From assembly GCA_036872755.1 (NCBI GenBank), contig JAVHNS010000001.1, positions 4,216,001-4,280,000 on the forward strand: 64,000 nucleotides of DNA. The letters are read 5' to 3'. This DNA comes from Orbilia blumenaviensis (taxonomy: Eukaryota > Ascomycota > Orbiliomycetes > Orbiliales > Orbiliaceae). The notes under the pieces are model-generated. The model searched no databases. It was given only the letters and a program-made list of their open reading frames with translations, and was not told the origin of the DNA. Positions 34,286-46,726 of the stretch are shown piece by piece (position 1 is the stretch's first letter; every line of letters begins with the position of its first letter). The translations under genes were made by a program, and so were the position numbers.

Positions 34286-37200
34286 CTAGTAGCCATATCT
34301 GTGTTCATGGCCGGAATACCCCCCGCCGGAATAGCCTCCACCAGAGTAACCTCCGCCAGTGTACCCGCTTCCGCCACCCGCACCTCCACCGCCTCCGCCG
34401 CTATAGTCACCGTAGCCGCCTGTGACATATCCGAAGTCCTGAGTTGGTGGTGGAGCACCGTAAGCAGATTCGTCTGGATAGTTAGCATCCCGATCCCTTC
34501 CAGCTGTATAATCGTGATCATAATCCCGATCACGTCCAACCTGCCCATCAGACCCGATAACATACCCGCTACCAAAGTTGAAAGGTTGGGCGTTTCCTGT
34601 GGGATATGGGGCTCCGTGGTGACTTTGGTCGGTTGGGAAGCCTCCCGGCATTGAACCATAGCCCTGGTGCTCGTACTGACCATGAGCTGGTGCACCATAG
34701 TTGCCACTGTCTCCTCCATAGTATCCAGGACCCGCCGCCGCCTGTGGGGCATAACCGTAGCCACCTCCATATGGGTCTTGGGGAGGCTCTCGGGAATAGG
34801 AAGGTTGCTCGTAGCCACGGTTAGAAGAATAGTCCTCGTCCTCTACAGCACGGCTCGGTCTGTAAGACTCATCATAGTCCTTGTCTTTTGAGGAACGAGA
34901 CTTGCGACTGTCTTTCTTAGGCTTATCCTCAAAGGCAAGATCTGAATCCTCGCTGTCGGACTCAGAATCATCGTCTTCACCACCCTCAACACCCCTTGAT
35001 CTATGTTTGTGTTTGTGTTTCCTGCGGTAGATATATAGATCATTAGAAGTCCCTTCTATACAACTTCCAGGCCGATAAAGAGCCTAATGAAGGATGTATG
35101 AGATTACCTTTCTCTGTATCCTTCTTCACGCTCCCGTTCTTTCCTAGCCCTTCGTTCCGCCTTACGTCGATAGTAATCATCATCCTTAACCTTTTCTTTC
35201 TTATCCTTAGAGGAAGACTTATGCTTTTTCTTCTCTGACTTTTCGTAGTCGTAATCCTTTGATTTCTTCTCACGTCGATCACGGTCATAGTCGTCATACT
35301 TGTCCTTCTTCTTTTCCTTCTTCTCGGAACCTTCGTATCCATAGTCGTAGTCTTTGTATTTGTCCCTCTTGCTTGGTTTTCCAGAGAATTCAGATGCAAG
35401 GCCCGCTGCAGCACCTCCTCCTAACAGAGTTCCGATGATGTTTTGCAGCGGTTGCCCTCCAACAGCGCCTGCAAGTTGGGAGAAGGGGTCAAGGTTTGCT
35501 GTATCTCCCTTCTTCTTTTTCTTGACGCGGCCTCCGGCTTTGTCCAGGTCGCTACCGTGAACCTTCCCGTGACCGCCGTCATGGCCACCACCGACGACAC
35601 CGTCGGTGTGATTTTTCCCGGTTCGTACACCTTCCGAGTTCAACAAAGTGTTCAGTCTCCTACCCCTATCTGGTTGTTTGTTAACCCAGTCTTGGACCGC
35701 CTTAAACATGCTCGTATGTAATTCGAGACTCGGGTCACGGCAAGCAGGGTGATGGAAGACTCTGACAACATCTTCAAGTACCATTTGGACAGGTGTATTT
35801 GGGTTTTCCCAGGCAAAAACAATACGTGGGACGACATATTTGACCACGGCTTGGGCAATAAGACCAGCAGGTTCATTGAGTCTGTTGGAAAAGTGGTCCT
35901 TAGAAAGCAGGGAGTGGGTCGGATCAGTGCAATAGGGGTCATTCCAAGGCTCAAATTGTGCATTCTAGTAGACCAGTCAGCCATGCCTAGGGAATCCGGA
36001 TGGGGTTATAGGAAACTTAACATACCGCTGAGGCGTCAAGGACACCGTTGGATCCCTTTTTGAGTTCGAGGGTAACTTGTTCAATAACGGGTCTCAAGAT
36101 TGGAGCCAGCAAACTGAAGATGAACACAGACAATAGCTCAGAGATTTTCTCAACAACATCAACAAGACCTGGGACCTTCTCAATCGCAGATTCTATTGCG
36201 CGGAAGACCCGATCTCGGAATTGAAGAATTGGCCAAACTCGTTGCATTAGCTGTTCAGGGTTGTAGGCACTGATCTTGTCAGTCACACTGCCTACCGCGC
36301 CACCACTGTTGCCGCCGCCACTGCCGTGAGAAGGAGGATGACCATAGGCAGCACGGGTACCCCCACCGAGGTCCATGTTCGCAAATCTCTGTGCATCCGC
36401 ATCCGCCTGTAAGCGGCTGCATTCTTCACCGAGTCCTTGGGTTCCAGGGATCTGGGAAAGCAGAGCCTTCAAAATTTCGCTATCACTGCTGCCTCCACTA
36501 CTGCTTCCGAACCCTCGAGTACCAGAGCTAGAACTGGAACTGGAACGCTTTTTATCATCTTCTTGGGCCTCAGCCATTGCTAAGTCCAACTCTTCGAGTT
36601 CATTTTGTGTCAATTTATCCTGGGCTTCTCCGAGTACCTATAGAAGTTAAAAACGAGGTTAGTAGGTGACAACTTACACTGAGAAATGAATTTACCTACA
36701 CTGTGAAGAAAGTCGGTAGATCCAAAAGTTCCTATGAAGCATTGCATCAGGGCCAATTACTACGAGATAGCGCCGTTACTCGGGATGACTAACCTGTAAC
36801 AAGCGGGAAAACATTCCTTCCATTGGTCAGGCGGACATGCGAAGAGGCACCAACATGTGGAAATGCATCAATGCCCAGTTCCTTCAAGACCAATTCGGTG
36901 TAATTGCTGTGAGCACTAAAGTCTTCCATGGTATGCAAAGCTTGTCCAAGGCATCTCAAGGCTTCGCATAAGTCATCCTTCCTGCCCCTTGATCCCTCGG
37001 CACCGGAGGTATACAGCCTGCCGAAGTGGATGGATCTATCCAAAGAATACTTAATGTATCCTGCAGAAGTAGCCCAGCCACCACGCTCATTGGCAATATA
37101 GTTCTTCATACCAGTATCCGGATCAACGGCAAGTTCGACAGGGACCACCGGTGGGCGGAGCCTCGAGTCATATGCACGAGCATCGAGGTTGTCGGCATAG

Positions 37201-37819
37201 TTCTTAGGGTTATCGATATGTTCTTCAGGACGATATACACCCAAGCGCTGATCAGTGACCTCAAATTCCTCCGTAGCTAGACATTGCAACAGTTGAGTTA
37301 GATATATGAAGTTGATATTGGGAATAGCCGCCTAAAAGAAACGGGATGGGATACATACCGTAACCAAACGACAAGAAAGCAAGGACAGCTACCTGATTAG
37401 AGATATTAAAATATTAGCATCATGACGCGAGCGAGATGGATTCGAGATAATACATACGAGAACGCGAATGGTCCCAGCCGGTGCTCCCTTAAGGGTTCCA
37501 ACGTCCAGAGCTTGAGAATAATCTCGCAGCCAGTTCCCCTAAGACAAGATGACGATGTTAGACGATGTTTAAGAGATCACAAGGGGTGAATATTGATACT
37601 TACGAAGTAGACTCTCTTAACTTGCTTGCTAGACCATTTACCACCTTTAAGAAAGAGGAGAGCTTTGAGAATGTCCTCGATATCACCGTGACGGAAGTTC
37701 TTGCCTTCAATTTTAGAAATCGAAGCAATATTACCGGCTCCAAAGGCGGCAGCGGGACCAACAGCGAATAAGAGAAGAAGTAAGAGGGCGACCCAAGGTC
37801 GCCATGAGGTGTTCGACAT
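34286..37819 (-). CDS. het-C: HET-C heterokaryon incompatibility family protein
   Basis: There are eight exons, in gene order 37819..37604, 37538..37458, 37392..37359, 37276..36794, 36731..36700, 36637..36026, 35964..35108 and 35021..34286, giving 1016 aa. The start is the ATG giving MSNTSWRPWVALLLLLLFAVGPAAAFGAGN, a signal peptide. Family blocks follow: HGDIEDILKALLFL, QVKRVYF-GNWLRDYSQALDVGTLK, RLGVYRPEEHIDNPKNYADNLDARAYDSRLRPP. A C-terminal Lys/Asp/Tyr- and Gly/Tyr-rich tail holds GGGYS repeats. A zinc-type H-x3-D-x3-H (HTMEDFSAH, about 225-233) is visible. Exons of 34 and 32 nt are supported by exact phase. In Neurospora, allelic het-c differences trigger cell death after hyphal fusion. 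Whether this orthologue does so is unknown. Confidence 0.93.
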
Positions 37820-38847
37820 GGTGTTTGTATTGACCAAGGATCCTCACGACGGTCGAAGTATCGTTGAGGGGTATATGTTGAAATGCTTATGAGTATGAGC
37901 TTACAAGTGGGTGCTCGAGGCTAAGGGACTCAAAGCAAAGGTCGAAGTCGAAGTCGGACTAAAAAAAGGCTAGGACTACTACTTCGTCCCCAGAGCTCTA
38001 GCTTAGGTAGCCACCTCGGATCCCAGAAAACAAGATTTAGGAGACCGGCGTCCGCCAGTCAGAATGCACAAATGAGGGTTGCAACGCCTACGGAATTCGG
38101 GACGGAGCTTATCGATTGCTTGGCAGGCTGCCCCTCCATGTGAGACGCCGCCGGACATCTCGGACGACGTCACACGAACATGTCGGCTGATGTCCAACCA
38201 TCCAACGCAACACACTGAAGCACTTCCCTTTCGATCGACTGTCGATAGGGCTGGTTACACAGGCTGATCTACAGCGCCGTCGAGCGCAGTGCCGAGGCAC
38301 GCATGTGTATGTGTGGCCTATTAAATTTAAGGAGAGGTTTTGGCTGCATATGAATCCATGAGAGAGGCGTGGGAAGTAGGTATCGACAGCTGCAAATGCA
38401 CATGCCATGGATATCACACACACACACATCAGTCACTCATATAGAACAGCACCCAGGCCCTTATGAGAAGCCGGGGGCTGTTTATATAAGCTATCCCGGA
38501 AGCTCTTCGGATATGGGTAGGTGGGTAAGTATATAAACCCAATGATATCAATTTTTTAGTTTTTTTAATTTTTTTTATTTGATAGACGGACTATAACGGA
38601 ACCACTGTCTAACGATTTGGGATGTTCGATCTTGGATTGTAAATTCTCCTTAGCCTTGAACCTTCAGAAAAACCCGGGGAAGTCTGTGCTTACTGCTTGT
38701 TCGGATAAAGAGGCCTCAAAGATTCTAAGAATATATTTGGGCTAGACTGCGCTAAAAGGAAGCGATAGAACATAAAGTAGGCCACATCTTCTAAAAAAAA
38801 CCCACCCATCCACATAGATGCAAGCCAGCTCTTCACTAAAAGTAGCT
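37820..38847. other. intergenic region, HET-C promoter and CKB1 3' end
   Basis: About 1.0 kb between two minus-strand genes, containing the HET-C promoter side at 37820 onward. A TTTATATAA near 38480 and a T-rich block at 38550-38580 are the only features. Short open frames are not supported. Confidence 0.5.
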
Positions 38848-39879
38848 CTACCAGTTGGCCTGCTTCTCTTCGACTTCTGCAGGATCGACTTCTTCCTCCT
38901 CGCCATCATCGCTATCCTGCATTCTTTCCGCTTCTTCTGCAGTTGGAACTTCGACGCCAGCTTCTATTAACCGCCTTCGCTGAGCTACCCTCTGTTGTTC
39001 TTGCCATCGCAGCAAGGCGGCCGAAGCGTGTACTTTGAAACCAAAACATTTTGGTGTGTATCTCTCAGTGTTCTTCTGCGGTATCAACTGCGGATAGACC
39101 TGGAAGAGTATGTGAGGGAAGGAAGCACCAAAGTAGGCACCATCAATAACAGCATGTCGTGATGACTTGGGAACGTATACATCCTCGCATCGGCCACAGT
39201 AGAGTTTGACGGATTTGACGTTTGGAAGATCGGATAAACCGATCGGCAAGAGAGGTTGGCCTGAGCAGAGAACACGAGGGCAACGACCAAAATCATACTT
39301 CTTATATTTATCAAGCTGGAATTAATAATTAGCAGGCAAGGAAACTTTATGGTAGGGGAAAGTAAGAATGATGTACCATTTTCTGTAAACCTCTTGTTGT
39401 AATGATGTATCTCGCATGAACAAGGCCGTACAGGTGTCTCGCCGATTTCTCGATTTGCTCTCTCATATCATCGTTGCATTCAAAATCAAAGACATCGGTG
39501 ACAAGGTCGAGCGCATATTGGTAGAACTGAACCTCAGTATTGAGGCCGGTCAAGTTGAATCTGTCCGTAAGATATTCTTCGTCGATTTCGCAAAAGTATT
39601 CGTGCCCTCTAGATGAAATAAACTACCCGGCAAGATGGCACGAGGCCAAACAATCAGCAATGTTTCGGAGAGAGGACGGCAGGACAGCGGGGCGTACCCA
39701 ATCTCTCCAGTAGCTCGAATAGTCGCTATCTGTTTCCGAGTTGAATTCCTCCACTAAATTAAACCCGTTAGCGAACCCGTCGGAGATATTAGGACAGCGA
39801 GGTAAATTCGAAAGTATGACTAATTTGTCGGGGGTTGATGGTGGGACCGTGAGTCGAAGGGGATCCAGAGAAACATACT
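38848..39879 (-). CDS. CKB1: casein kinase II regulatory (beta) subunit; start codon split by an intron
   Basis: The exons, in gene order, are the single base 39879 (end of the 5'UTR exon), then 39753..39698, 39622..39377 and 39315..38848, giving 256 aa. The exon before the first coding intron ends ...CCATACGA. Donor GTATGT and acceptor TTTAG join A to TGGAGG, making ATG GAG GAA. The resulting N-terminus MEEFNSETDSDYSSYWRDWFISSRGHEYFCEIDEEY is as expected for CK2-beta. Zinc ligands CPRVLC and LYCGRC are intact. The conserved RCEDVYVPKSSRH and PQKNTERYTPKCFGFKVH blocks are present. An acidic EEEEVDPAEVEE tail is present. CK2-beta stabilises the kinase tetramer and steers substrate choice. Translation can start only after this splice, unless another start is used. 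Confidence 0.93.
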
Positions 39880-40576
39880 CGTATGGAAACAAAGGGCCTC
39901 TTCAATCGGGCCTCAAATGCGGGAAAGATGTGGGAGGGAAGACTATCGTAGCGGTGTGGTTTTGATGTCTAATATAGGTGAAAAGGCTTGCGCATGTATG
40001 GGTGGAAGCGATGGCGATTTTTTGCTGAAGTCGGGGCTATAACCAAAAATGTCAGCTAGAGCAATCTAGGGCTAGGTGTTCTGCAATAGGTATACCATAC
40101 CTAGAGCTATGAAGAAGCCAGGAGACGGCTGGGCGGTAAGACTGGAGGATATATGGTGATGTTCTAGATAGTGTCGTGGGTGCAAGCGTAACATGTAATT
40201 CTAATGAGAGGTAGCTCCTGCTATCTCTCGGCAGGCATTGTGGCGGCGGCAGAACAGCCCGGCTGGCCAACTCCACAACCTCGAACCTCACGTTCTTTCA
40301 CGTCCAACTCAGTCAACCGCCGCCCTAGAGCCTATCTCGTGCCTCGGAGACATCGTTATAATCCCCGCTTCCTACTTCCTCTGCCGGCATCGTATATTTC
40401 CCCGACCCTTCGTTCCTTGAAAGCAAAGAGACCTCTGTTTCGCTGCATTGTACACCGATCCTGTGACCGGAATCTCCAACAAAAAGTCGCGTCTCATCCC
40501 ACATCTGCAAATCCTCACAAGCTAGCCTCGTATTGTCGCAAATGATCGCGGTCTCAGGACCTTTCTCGCAACAGCC
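39880..40576. promoter_or_regulatory. divergent promoter region between CKB1 and HIR1
   Basis: A region of 697 bp including the 5'UTR exon of CKB1 just above 39879. Several short open frames lie here on both strands without recognisable products. No named site. Confidence 0.5.
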
Positions 40577-43500
40577 ATGTTAATCATAAAACCCACTTGG
40601 TTAGCACACGCCGGTACGGTCATGTTCGCCTACGCGTCTATAGCATTGCTCTTCTACGAAAGCTCGATATAGAGGGCCAGAGAGCTGACGGGATGGTGTT
40701 CTAGAGGAAAAGAGACGTTTCGAAGTCTACACCTGCCATGTGTCCGCTGATGGCAAGCGACTCGCTACTGGTGGTCTCGGTATGCAAACCATGATATTTG
40801 ATTGGATAGCGGCTTCCGAGGCCTGTTCTTATACTCAGACATGTTATAATTATTTTAGATGGAACCGTCAGAATTTGGTCTACTGAGGCTATCCTCAAAG
40901 CCGGCGATGAGAGCTACCAGGGCCCTCGGCAGCTGTGTTCTATGAACACACACACGGGTATGGGCATTCCGGTTTCATTACTGTGGTACAATAAGGAACA
41001 GACGATTAAAAGTTAACTCTTCTATCAATTGGTTATTTAAACAGGCGCTGTTCTAGCAGTCCGCTGGTCGGGCACGAACCGGTACCTTGCATCCGGCTCT
41101 GACGACAAGATTGTATTAATCTACGAACGAGATCCGAATGCTGCCCCCTCTCGACCTCAATTTGGAAGCTCGGAACCGGGTCACACCGAAACATGGAGAA
41201 CCTATCGACGATTGGCTGGTCACGATAACGACGTTCAGGACGTCGGCTGGTCCGCCGATTCATCTATATTAGTGTCGGTTGGATTAGACTCGAAGGTTGT
41301 AATTTGGTCCGGCAGTACGTTCGAACGTTTAAAACGCCTAGATGTTCATCAGTCGCATGTCAAAGGACTCACGTTCGACCCGGCAAATAAGTATTTCGCC
41401 ACAGCCTCGGACGACAGGTCCATCAAAGTATTCCGGTTCACCCCACCCGCTGCAAACACCAGCATGCATGATGTTGGCGCAAATTTCATCACGGAGACTA
41501 CTATAACCAAACCGTTCGCAAAAAGTCCGATAACAACCTATTTTAGACGATGCTCGTGGTCACCTGATGGTGCTCATATCGCAGCTGCTAATGCGACAAA
41601 TGGACCGGTATCATCCGTAGCTATCATTAATCGTGGTACCTGGGATAGTGATATCAACCTTATAGGACACGAAGGACCCGTAGAAGTGTGTTCTTTCGCC
41701 CCTAGAATGTTTTCGCGAGAGCAGTGGCCCCCTCAAAACGGCATCGTCCCAGGGCAGATGCCCCATCTAACAACTGTCATTGCCTGTGCCGGCCAAGATA
41801 AATCTCTCTCCCTCTGGAACACGTCGAGTCCGCGACCTCTAGTTATCGCACAGAATTTAGCAACCAAGACGATATCGGACCTCGCATGGAGCCCGGATGG
41901 TCGGTCTCTTTTCGCGACCAGTTTAGACGGGAATGTTGTAGCAATTATTTTCGAGGAAGGGGACCTCGGTTATGTTGTCGGTCTAGAAGAGAATGAACGG
42001 CTACTGCAGAAGTTTGGTACGGCTAGGAAAGGTGTAGGCATACCAGAAAGTGTCGATTTCCTACTTCTAGAAGAGAAGGGTAAACAGGAGGAGAGAAGGG
42101 AGGTGGAGGGGCGCATGGGGGCGCTTATGATGGACGGTGGAGGAAACGCCAACGGAGATACCATTATGAGTGGTACGGCACAAAATGGGGTCGGTGCTCA
42201 GTGGCAGATGCAGATCCATGGGCAGGATTCAAGTTCTCAACAATCCGCTACCGCCACTGAGCCCAAACCTGCCCCAGAACCAAAGCCGGAGAAGAAGGCT
42301 GTACAGAAAATTACCATCACGAAGGATGGGAGAAAGAGGGTTACCCCGGTGCTTGTTTCCTCTGCCACGACGTCAAACCTACCAAACGCTCAGCTCTTAG
42401 CCAAGCAAATCACGACAGGACCAGGTGTAGGCTTCGGCCCCCAGAGCACACTTGATCTCTCACGACCATACGATGGACTACCAAAGGGTGGACTGGCTGC
42501 TGTTCTTCTCGGAAACAAACGTAGAAATCCAACGCTCGAAGAAGCAGCGGAACACGAAGATGGCGTCGCATCCCCTCCTAAGAGGAAAGTCACCGCAGTT
42601 AACGTATCAGCGGCAGCAACTGCGGAAAGCACAGAGCTCCTTCGACCCGCAATCATCAGCCCAGCGCTTTCTACAAGCCAAATCCGACTCGCCGTCCCAA
42701 AGATACGCAATGCAGTCGTTCGAGCGATGGATGGCCAAGGAAACCCTGCTCCTTTACCTGATAACCTCAACAACGGCTCTGGTGCAGAATCACAGGCTGG
42801 TGAATTCGTTTTTGAGGCTAAAAATAATATTAAATACCCTCATCCGAATGAGCCAACAAAATTGTCGGTAACGCACCAGGGTAAAACCGTCTGGGTTGAT
42901 TACCTTCCAAAGCCTGTTATTCTTATTACTGCAACCGTAAACTTCTATGCGGCCGCCTGTGAAGACGGCACAGTGCACGTGTTCACACCCGCCGGAAGAC
43001 GACTTCTTTCTCCGTTGGTCTTAGATGCCACTTGCTGCTTCCTCGAATCCCGAGGTTGGTGGCTTATGGCGATCACCTGCGTCGGAATTTGTCATGTTTG
43101 GAACCTCCAAACCATGAAATCGAAGTATGGGGGTGGGGGTGTAAGCCTTGGGCCCATATTCGATCTCGCAAGCATACTATCCGACGCTGACAAGCCTATC
43201 TCCAAAGCAGAAAGTATCACCGAAGCCAGTGTAAATGGCAATGGTAACGTGATAGTCTGTTTAACAAGTGGCGATGGCTTTGTCTACTCAAGTGATCTAT
43301 GTGTATGGCAGAAGATATCTGAAGCATGGTGGGCTACAGGATCCCAATTCTGGGATACAAGCGGTGGGACCGCAATGACTACAGGAGCCGGCTTGTCATC
43401 CGGAATCATCCCATTCGTTGAGAGACGCACAACGGCTGAAGTTCTCATGCATGGCCGTGGAAGATTCCTCCAGGGCATCATCAAACGGCTCTCAACCCGC

Positions 43501-43956
43501 GAAGGCTGGGAAGGGTTTGAAAGCACCGTTTCCGTTGCGCATCTCGAAAACAGAATTGCAGCCGCCAAGAGCCTTCAGGCCAAGGATGATTTCAAGACAT
43601 ACCTGACCATGTACGCTCGACGCATAGCCATGGAAGGCGCAAAGCACAAGGTTGAGGAGCTGTGCAAGGAGCTTATGACAGACGTTAACGAGTCGATGAT
43701 GATGATCGATGACTCCGCAGACTCTAAGGGAGAAAGCAAAGCGGAAGACTCGATGACATGCGGTTGGGACAAAACGGAGTTACTTAAGAGTTGTCTCCTG
43801 ATATTCGGTAGGTTTATAGACCCTTTGAGGTGTAAAAACTACATGCTAATTCCTTCTTTCACCCTGGTAGGAAAATTCCGCGAACTCCAAAGAATCACCA
43901 TCCCATACGCCCGAGCCGTTGGAATGCTCGTCGAGACAAGCGCAGAGGACTTGTAG
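40577..43956 (+). CDS. HIR1: histone chaperone HIR1 (HIRA orthologue)
   Basis: The exons are 40577..40613, 40705..40779, 40859..40957, 41045..43807 and 43871..43956, giving 1019 aa. The first exon codes MLIIKPTWLAHA, the typical HIR1 start. Joins rebuild WD repeats: [79 protein letters not shown]. A B-domain-like Asf1-binding motif (TKDGRKRVTPVLVSS, near residue 495) is clear. The C-terminal Hira domain follows (PKPVILITATVNFYAAACEDGTVHVFTPAGRR). The protein deposits H3-H4 independently of replication and represses histone genes. The last intron (63 nt, branch gctaat) contains no stop and is a multiple of three, so its retention would add 21 residues. Splicing gives IFGKFRELQRITIPYARAVGML, as in the family. 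Confidence 0.95.
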
Positions 43957-44356
43957 TGCGCGTTGTTCATTCCAGTTTGGTATACAATGCCTGTATCCGA
44001 AGTTATCTGGTCTTTTTCTCACAGGGAAAGCCTTATATTTTTTTCATTATATCTATCCATTCTCCTTGTCTCGATTCTTCGGATATCCCGATGAAAAACT
44101 TTCCTATCCTACTGGGGGCGTTTGGGTGGACTACTTCATACAATGCTAGTATTGCGTTTCGAATAATGGCAAGCGGTTTTTTTTTTACATTATTATTTCA
44201 TCTTTTAAACCTTTGGTTGTGACTAGTGCCCAGGACTCCACAAAAAGTAACTACATAATTTATCTTAGAGCCCATCTCATGTCTTGTATACACCATTTAT
44301 ATATTGGGCAATATGACATTTTAACCACGTTCATCGCTTCTGGACCCCTCTCCAGT
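43957..44356. other. convergent 3' spacer between HIR1 and the quinone oxidoreductase
   Basis: A 400-bp T-rich region between two stops. No gene is seen. Confidence 0.5.
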
Positions 44357-45721
44357 TTAAATCTTCAAGACGAGCTTTCCGGTTGTAACCCTTCCCTCCA
44401 GATCCTTGTGAGCCTGGACGATATCCTCGAGTGGGTATATTTTGTGGATGTTGAGCTTCAACTGGTTGTTCTTGATATAGCCAAAGAGTTCCTGAACGTA
44501 ATGGTCAAACTCCTCTTGGGTAGCTGATCCAAAAACCATGGTCGTTAGCATATGCATATGGGCCCGAACGCATAATTGTGAAGCATATTGATCACGTACC
44601 AACATATCCAAAAAGCCTTGGTCGCAGCAACTTGAGGTTTTTGTCTCCGAGACGGCTATGAAAGATGTGTCAGCATATATGCATGTTGAGAAACCAAGGA
44701 CCGAACGCGGACTTACTTGATCCCGAACGGACCCACTGCACCGCTAGCATTTCCAAAGGAGATCACTGTATTACTCCCGCTCTGTGGTTAGAATATAATA
44801 AAACCCCACCGGGCCCTCCATCAGATAGGGTTAAACTTACAGCTTCCCTTCCTCTTAACAACCTTCAAGTCACCCTCAAAGGTTGCCTTGCCGACCTGTT
44901 CAACCCACATGATTCAGTATACACCAGATACATTTGGGAAGCATTTACGCGAAAACTCCACTTACACCATCAAAGACGGCCTCGACGCCCTCGCCGTCCT
45001 TAGTATACCCCAACACCTCCTTAACCCACTCATCCTCCCCACCAGAGTAATTGACAAGATAATCCGCACCGTGATTCTTTGCAATCTCCAGTTTCTCAGC
45101 AGAACTCGCCGTAGCAATAACAGTAGCACCCAACGCCTTCGCAAGCTGCACGAGTACCAAACCCGTACCACCAGCCGCCGCATGGATCAACACCGTATCA
45201 CCCTTCTTAACCTCATAACTCTCACGTAGCATGGTCAGCGCCGTGAGTCCCTGGATTAGAATTGCAGCTGCATCTTCAAGTTTCAGCCCCTCTGGGATGT
45301 GCGAGATGGCCTTTTCGGGAACATTTATGTATTCGGTGTATGAGCCCGAACCGTAGTACACGACTTGTTCTCCTGGTTTGTATTTGGTTACACCTTCGCC
45401 TACGGCTTCGACGGTCCCAGACCCTTCGGAGCCGAGAGTGAATGGTAATGGGACCGGGTAGAGCCCGGAGCGGAAATATGTGTCTATGAAATTAACACCC
45501 GCATAGCTAAGTATATATGTAAATTGTAAGTAAATTTATACCAACCGTGCATAGTATGTGTACGCACGCATAAAAAGGAGCTTGGGTAGTGAAGAGAGGG
45601 TAGCTTACGCCGCTTTTACCAGGATTTGGCCGCTCTGTGGCTTAGGGATTGGTATCTGGTTGATTTCCAAAACTTCGGTCCCGCCAGTCTTCGAGATCTG
45701 AACGGCCTTCTGTGTCGACAT
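44357..45721 (-). CDS. NADPH:quinone oxidoreductase, zeta-crystallin (ZTA1) type
   Basis: There are six exons, in gene order 45721..45609, 45506..44966, 44895..44841, 44765..44717, 44655..44600 and 44523..44357, giving 326 aa. This is an MDR-superfamily fold without zinc. The catalytic half includes AAYAGVNFIDTYFRSGLYP and LGSEGSGTVEAVGEGV. The Rossmann part includes IHAAAGGTGLVLVQLAKALGATVIATASSAEKLEIAKNHGADYLVNY. The short exons of 55, 49 and 56 nt join to give FDGVGKATFEGDLKVVKRKGSLISFGNASGAVGPFGINRLGDKNLKLLRPRLFGY, in family register. It reduces quinones with NADPH in one-electron steps and may bind AU-rich RNA, as the yeast protein does. Presumably cytosolic. Confidence 0.95.
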
Positions 45722-46726
45722 GTTGGATTTTGACAGTAAAGAATTAATAGTATAAACTCCTATCGGAAGAAATTAAAATCAATTGTGCACTTTTGGAAAA
45801 GAGAAAGTATTCTTTGTTTTCTTTGTTTTATTTCCTCATTGACTTTTTGTTTTTGGATGGACAGGTCAATTGAAGGAGGGGCAAGCAGCCTGGAGGGGTA
45901 TTTAAATACTTAAGTACCCTTTGTGGTTGCCCTTCGATATGTTGTAATGGCGTAAACTCGCCCGCACAGATTGGATTGATAATGGAACGCAAAGCCTCGG
46001 GAAGTCTGCCGAAGCCCACCAAAAAAGAAGCTCGCCATTGCGCAATCCCTTGATGAAATCGATCGGATGTCGCCAGACCTATAAACCCCGACAGCTCTCA
46101 AAAACTCCAGCTCGTAGAGCAAAAAGATATTGACCGATCCTTCACAAGACCACGGCTTCTCTCGTCCGAAACAGACTTAGTCGATTTATCGGTCACTGAA
46201 CGGATATAAGGCTTCCATGGGTTGTAAAGCCGGCTATAGGCGACATGCATCGTCAGCTTCACGAGGTCAAAATGTGCCGAGCTGAGTTTTGATTACAAAG
46301 CTGCAATTGATTATCAACTATTTCGTATAGAACAGGAACCCGGCACTTCCTAGAAATAGCAAGATGCCTACCTATCTGTAATATCACCTCTACACAAAAT
46401 CCAGAACCAAAGAAAACCCAGGTCCAGCAAAAAAAAAAAAAAAAAAAAAGTAGAAACAAGGCTCACACACGAAAATAAAAGCATGGTAGGAACATGCGAA
46501 AACTCGCTTCATTACTATATTACATTTTGCAGTAGATTCCTGTCCGAAACATCAAAAACTCCAAGGGTATGTGGTAAATATTCAGAATTCATCCAAAGAA
46601 AATGATGTATCAAAAAAATGATTGAAACCCGGCAAGTGTCATAAAGATCTAGGTAAGGAAACCGTATGCGAAAGCTGTGTCAGCAAATTATTGCGAAGAA
46701 CTCCTTCGCAAATGATGACAATGACC
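45722..46726. other. intergenic region between QOR promoter and the Zn2Cys6 gene 3' end
   Basis: About 1.0 kb between two minus-strand genes. An A21 run lies at 46429-46449. No gene is supported; small frames have no recognisable content. Confidence 0.5.

Noticed and set aside
34246..34818. 190-codon minus-strand open frame overlapping the end of HET-C
   Set aside because: Alternate frame of the HET-C last exon. The Gly/Tyr-rich frame is the one joined in phase to upstream exons.
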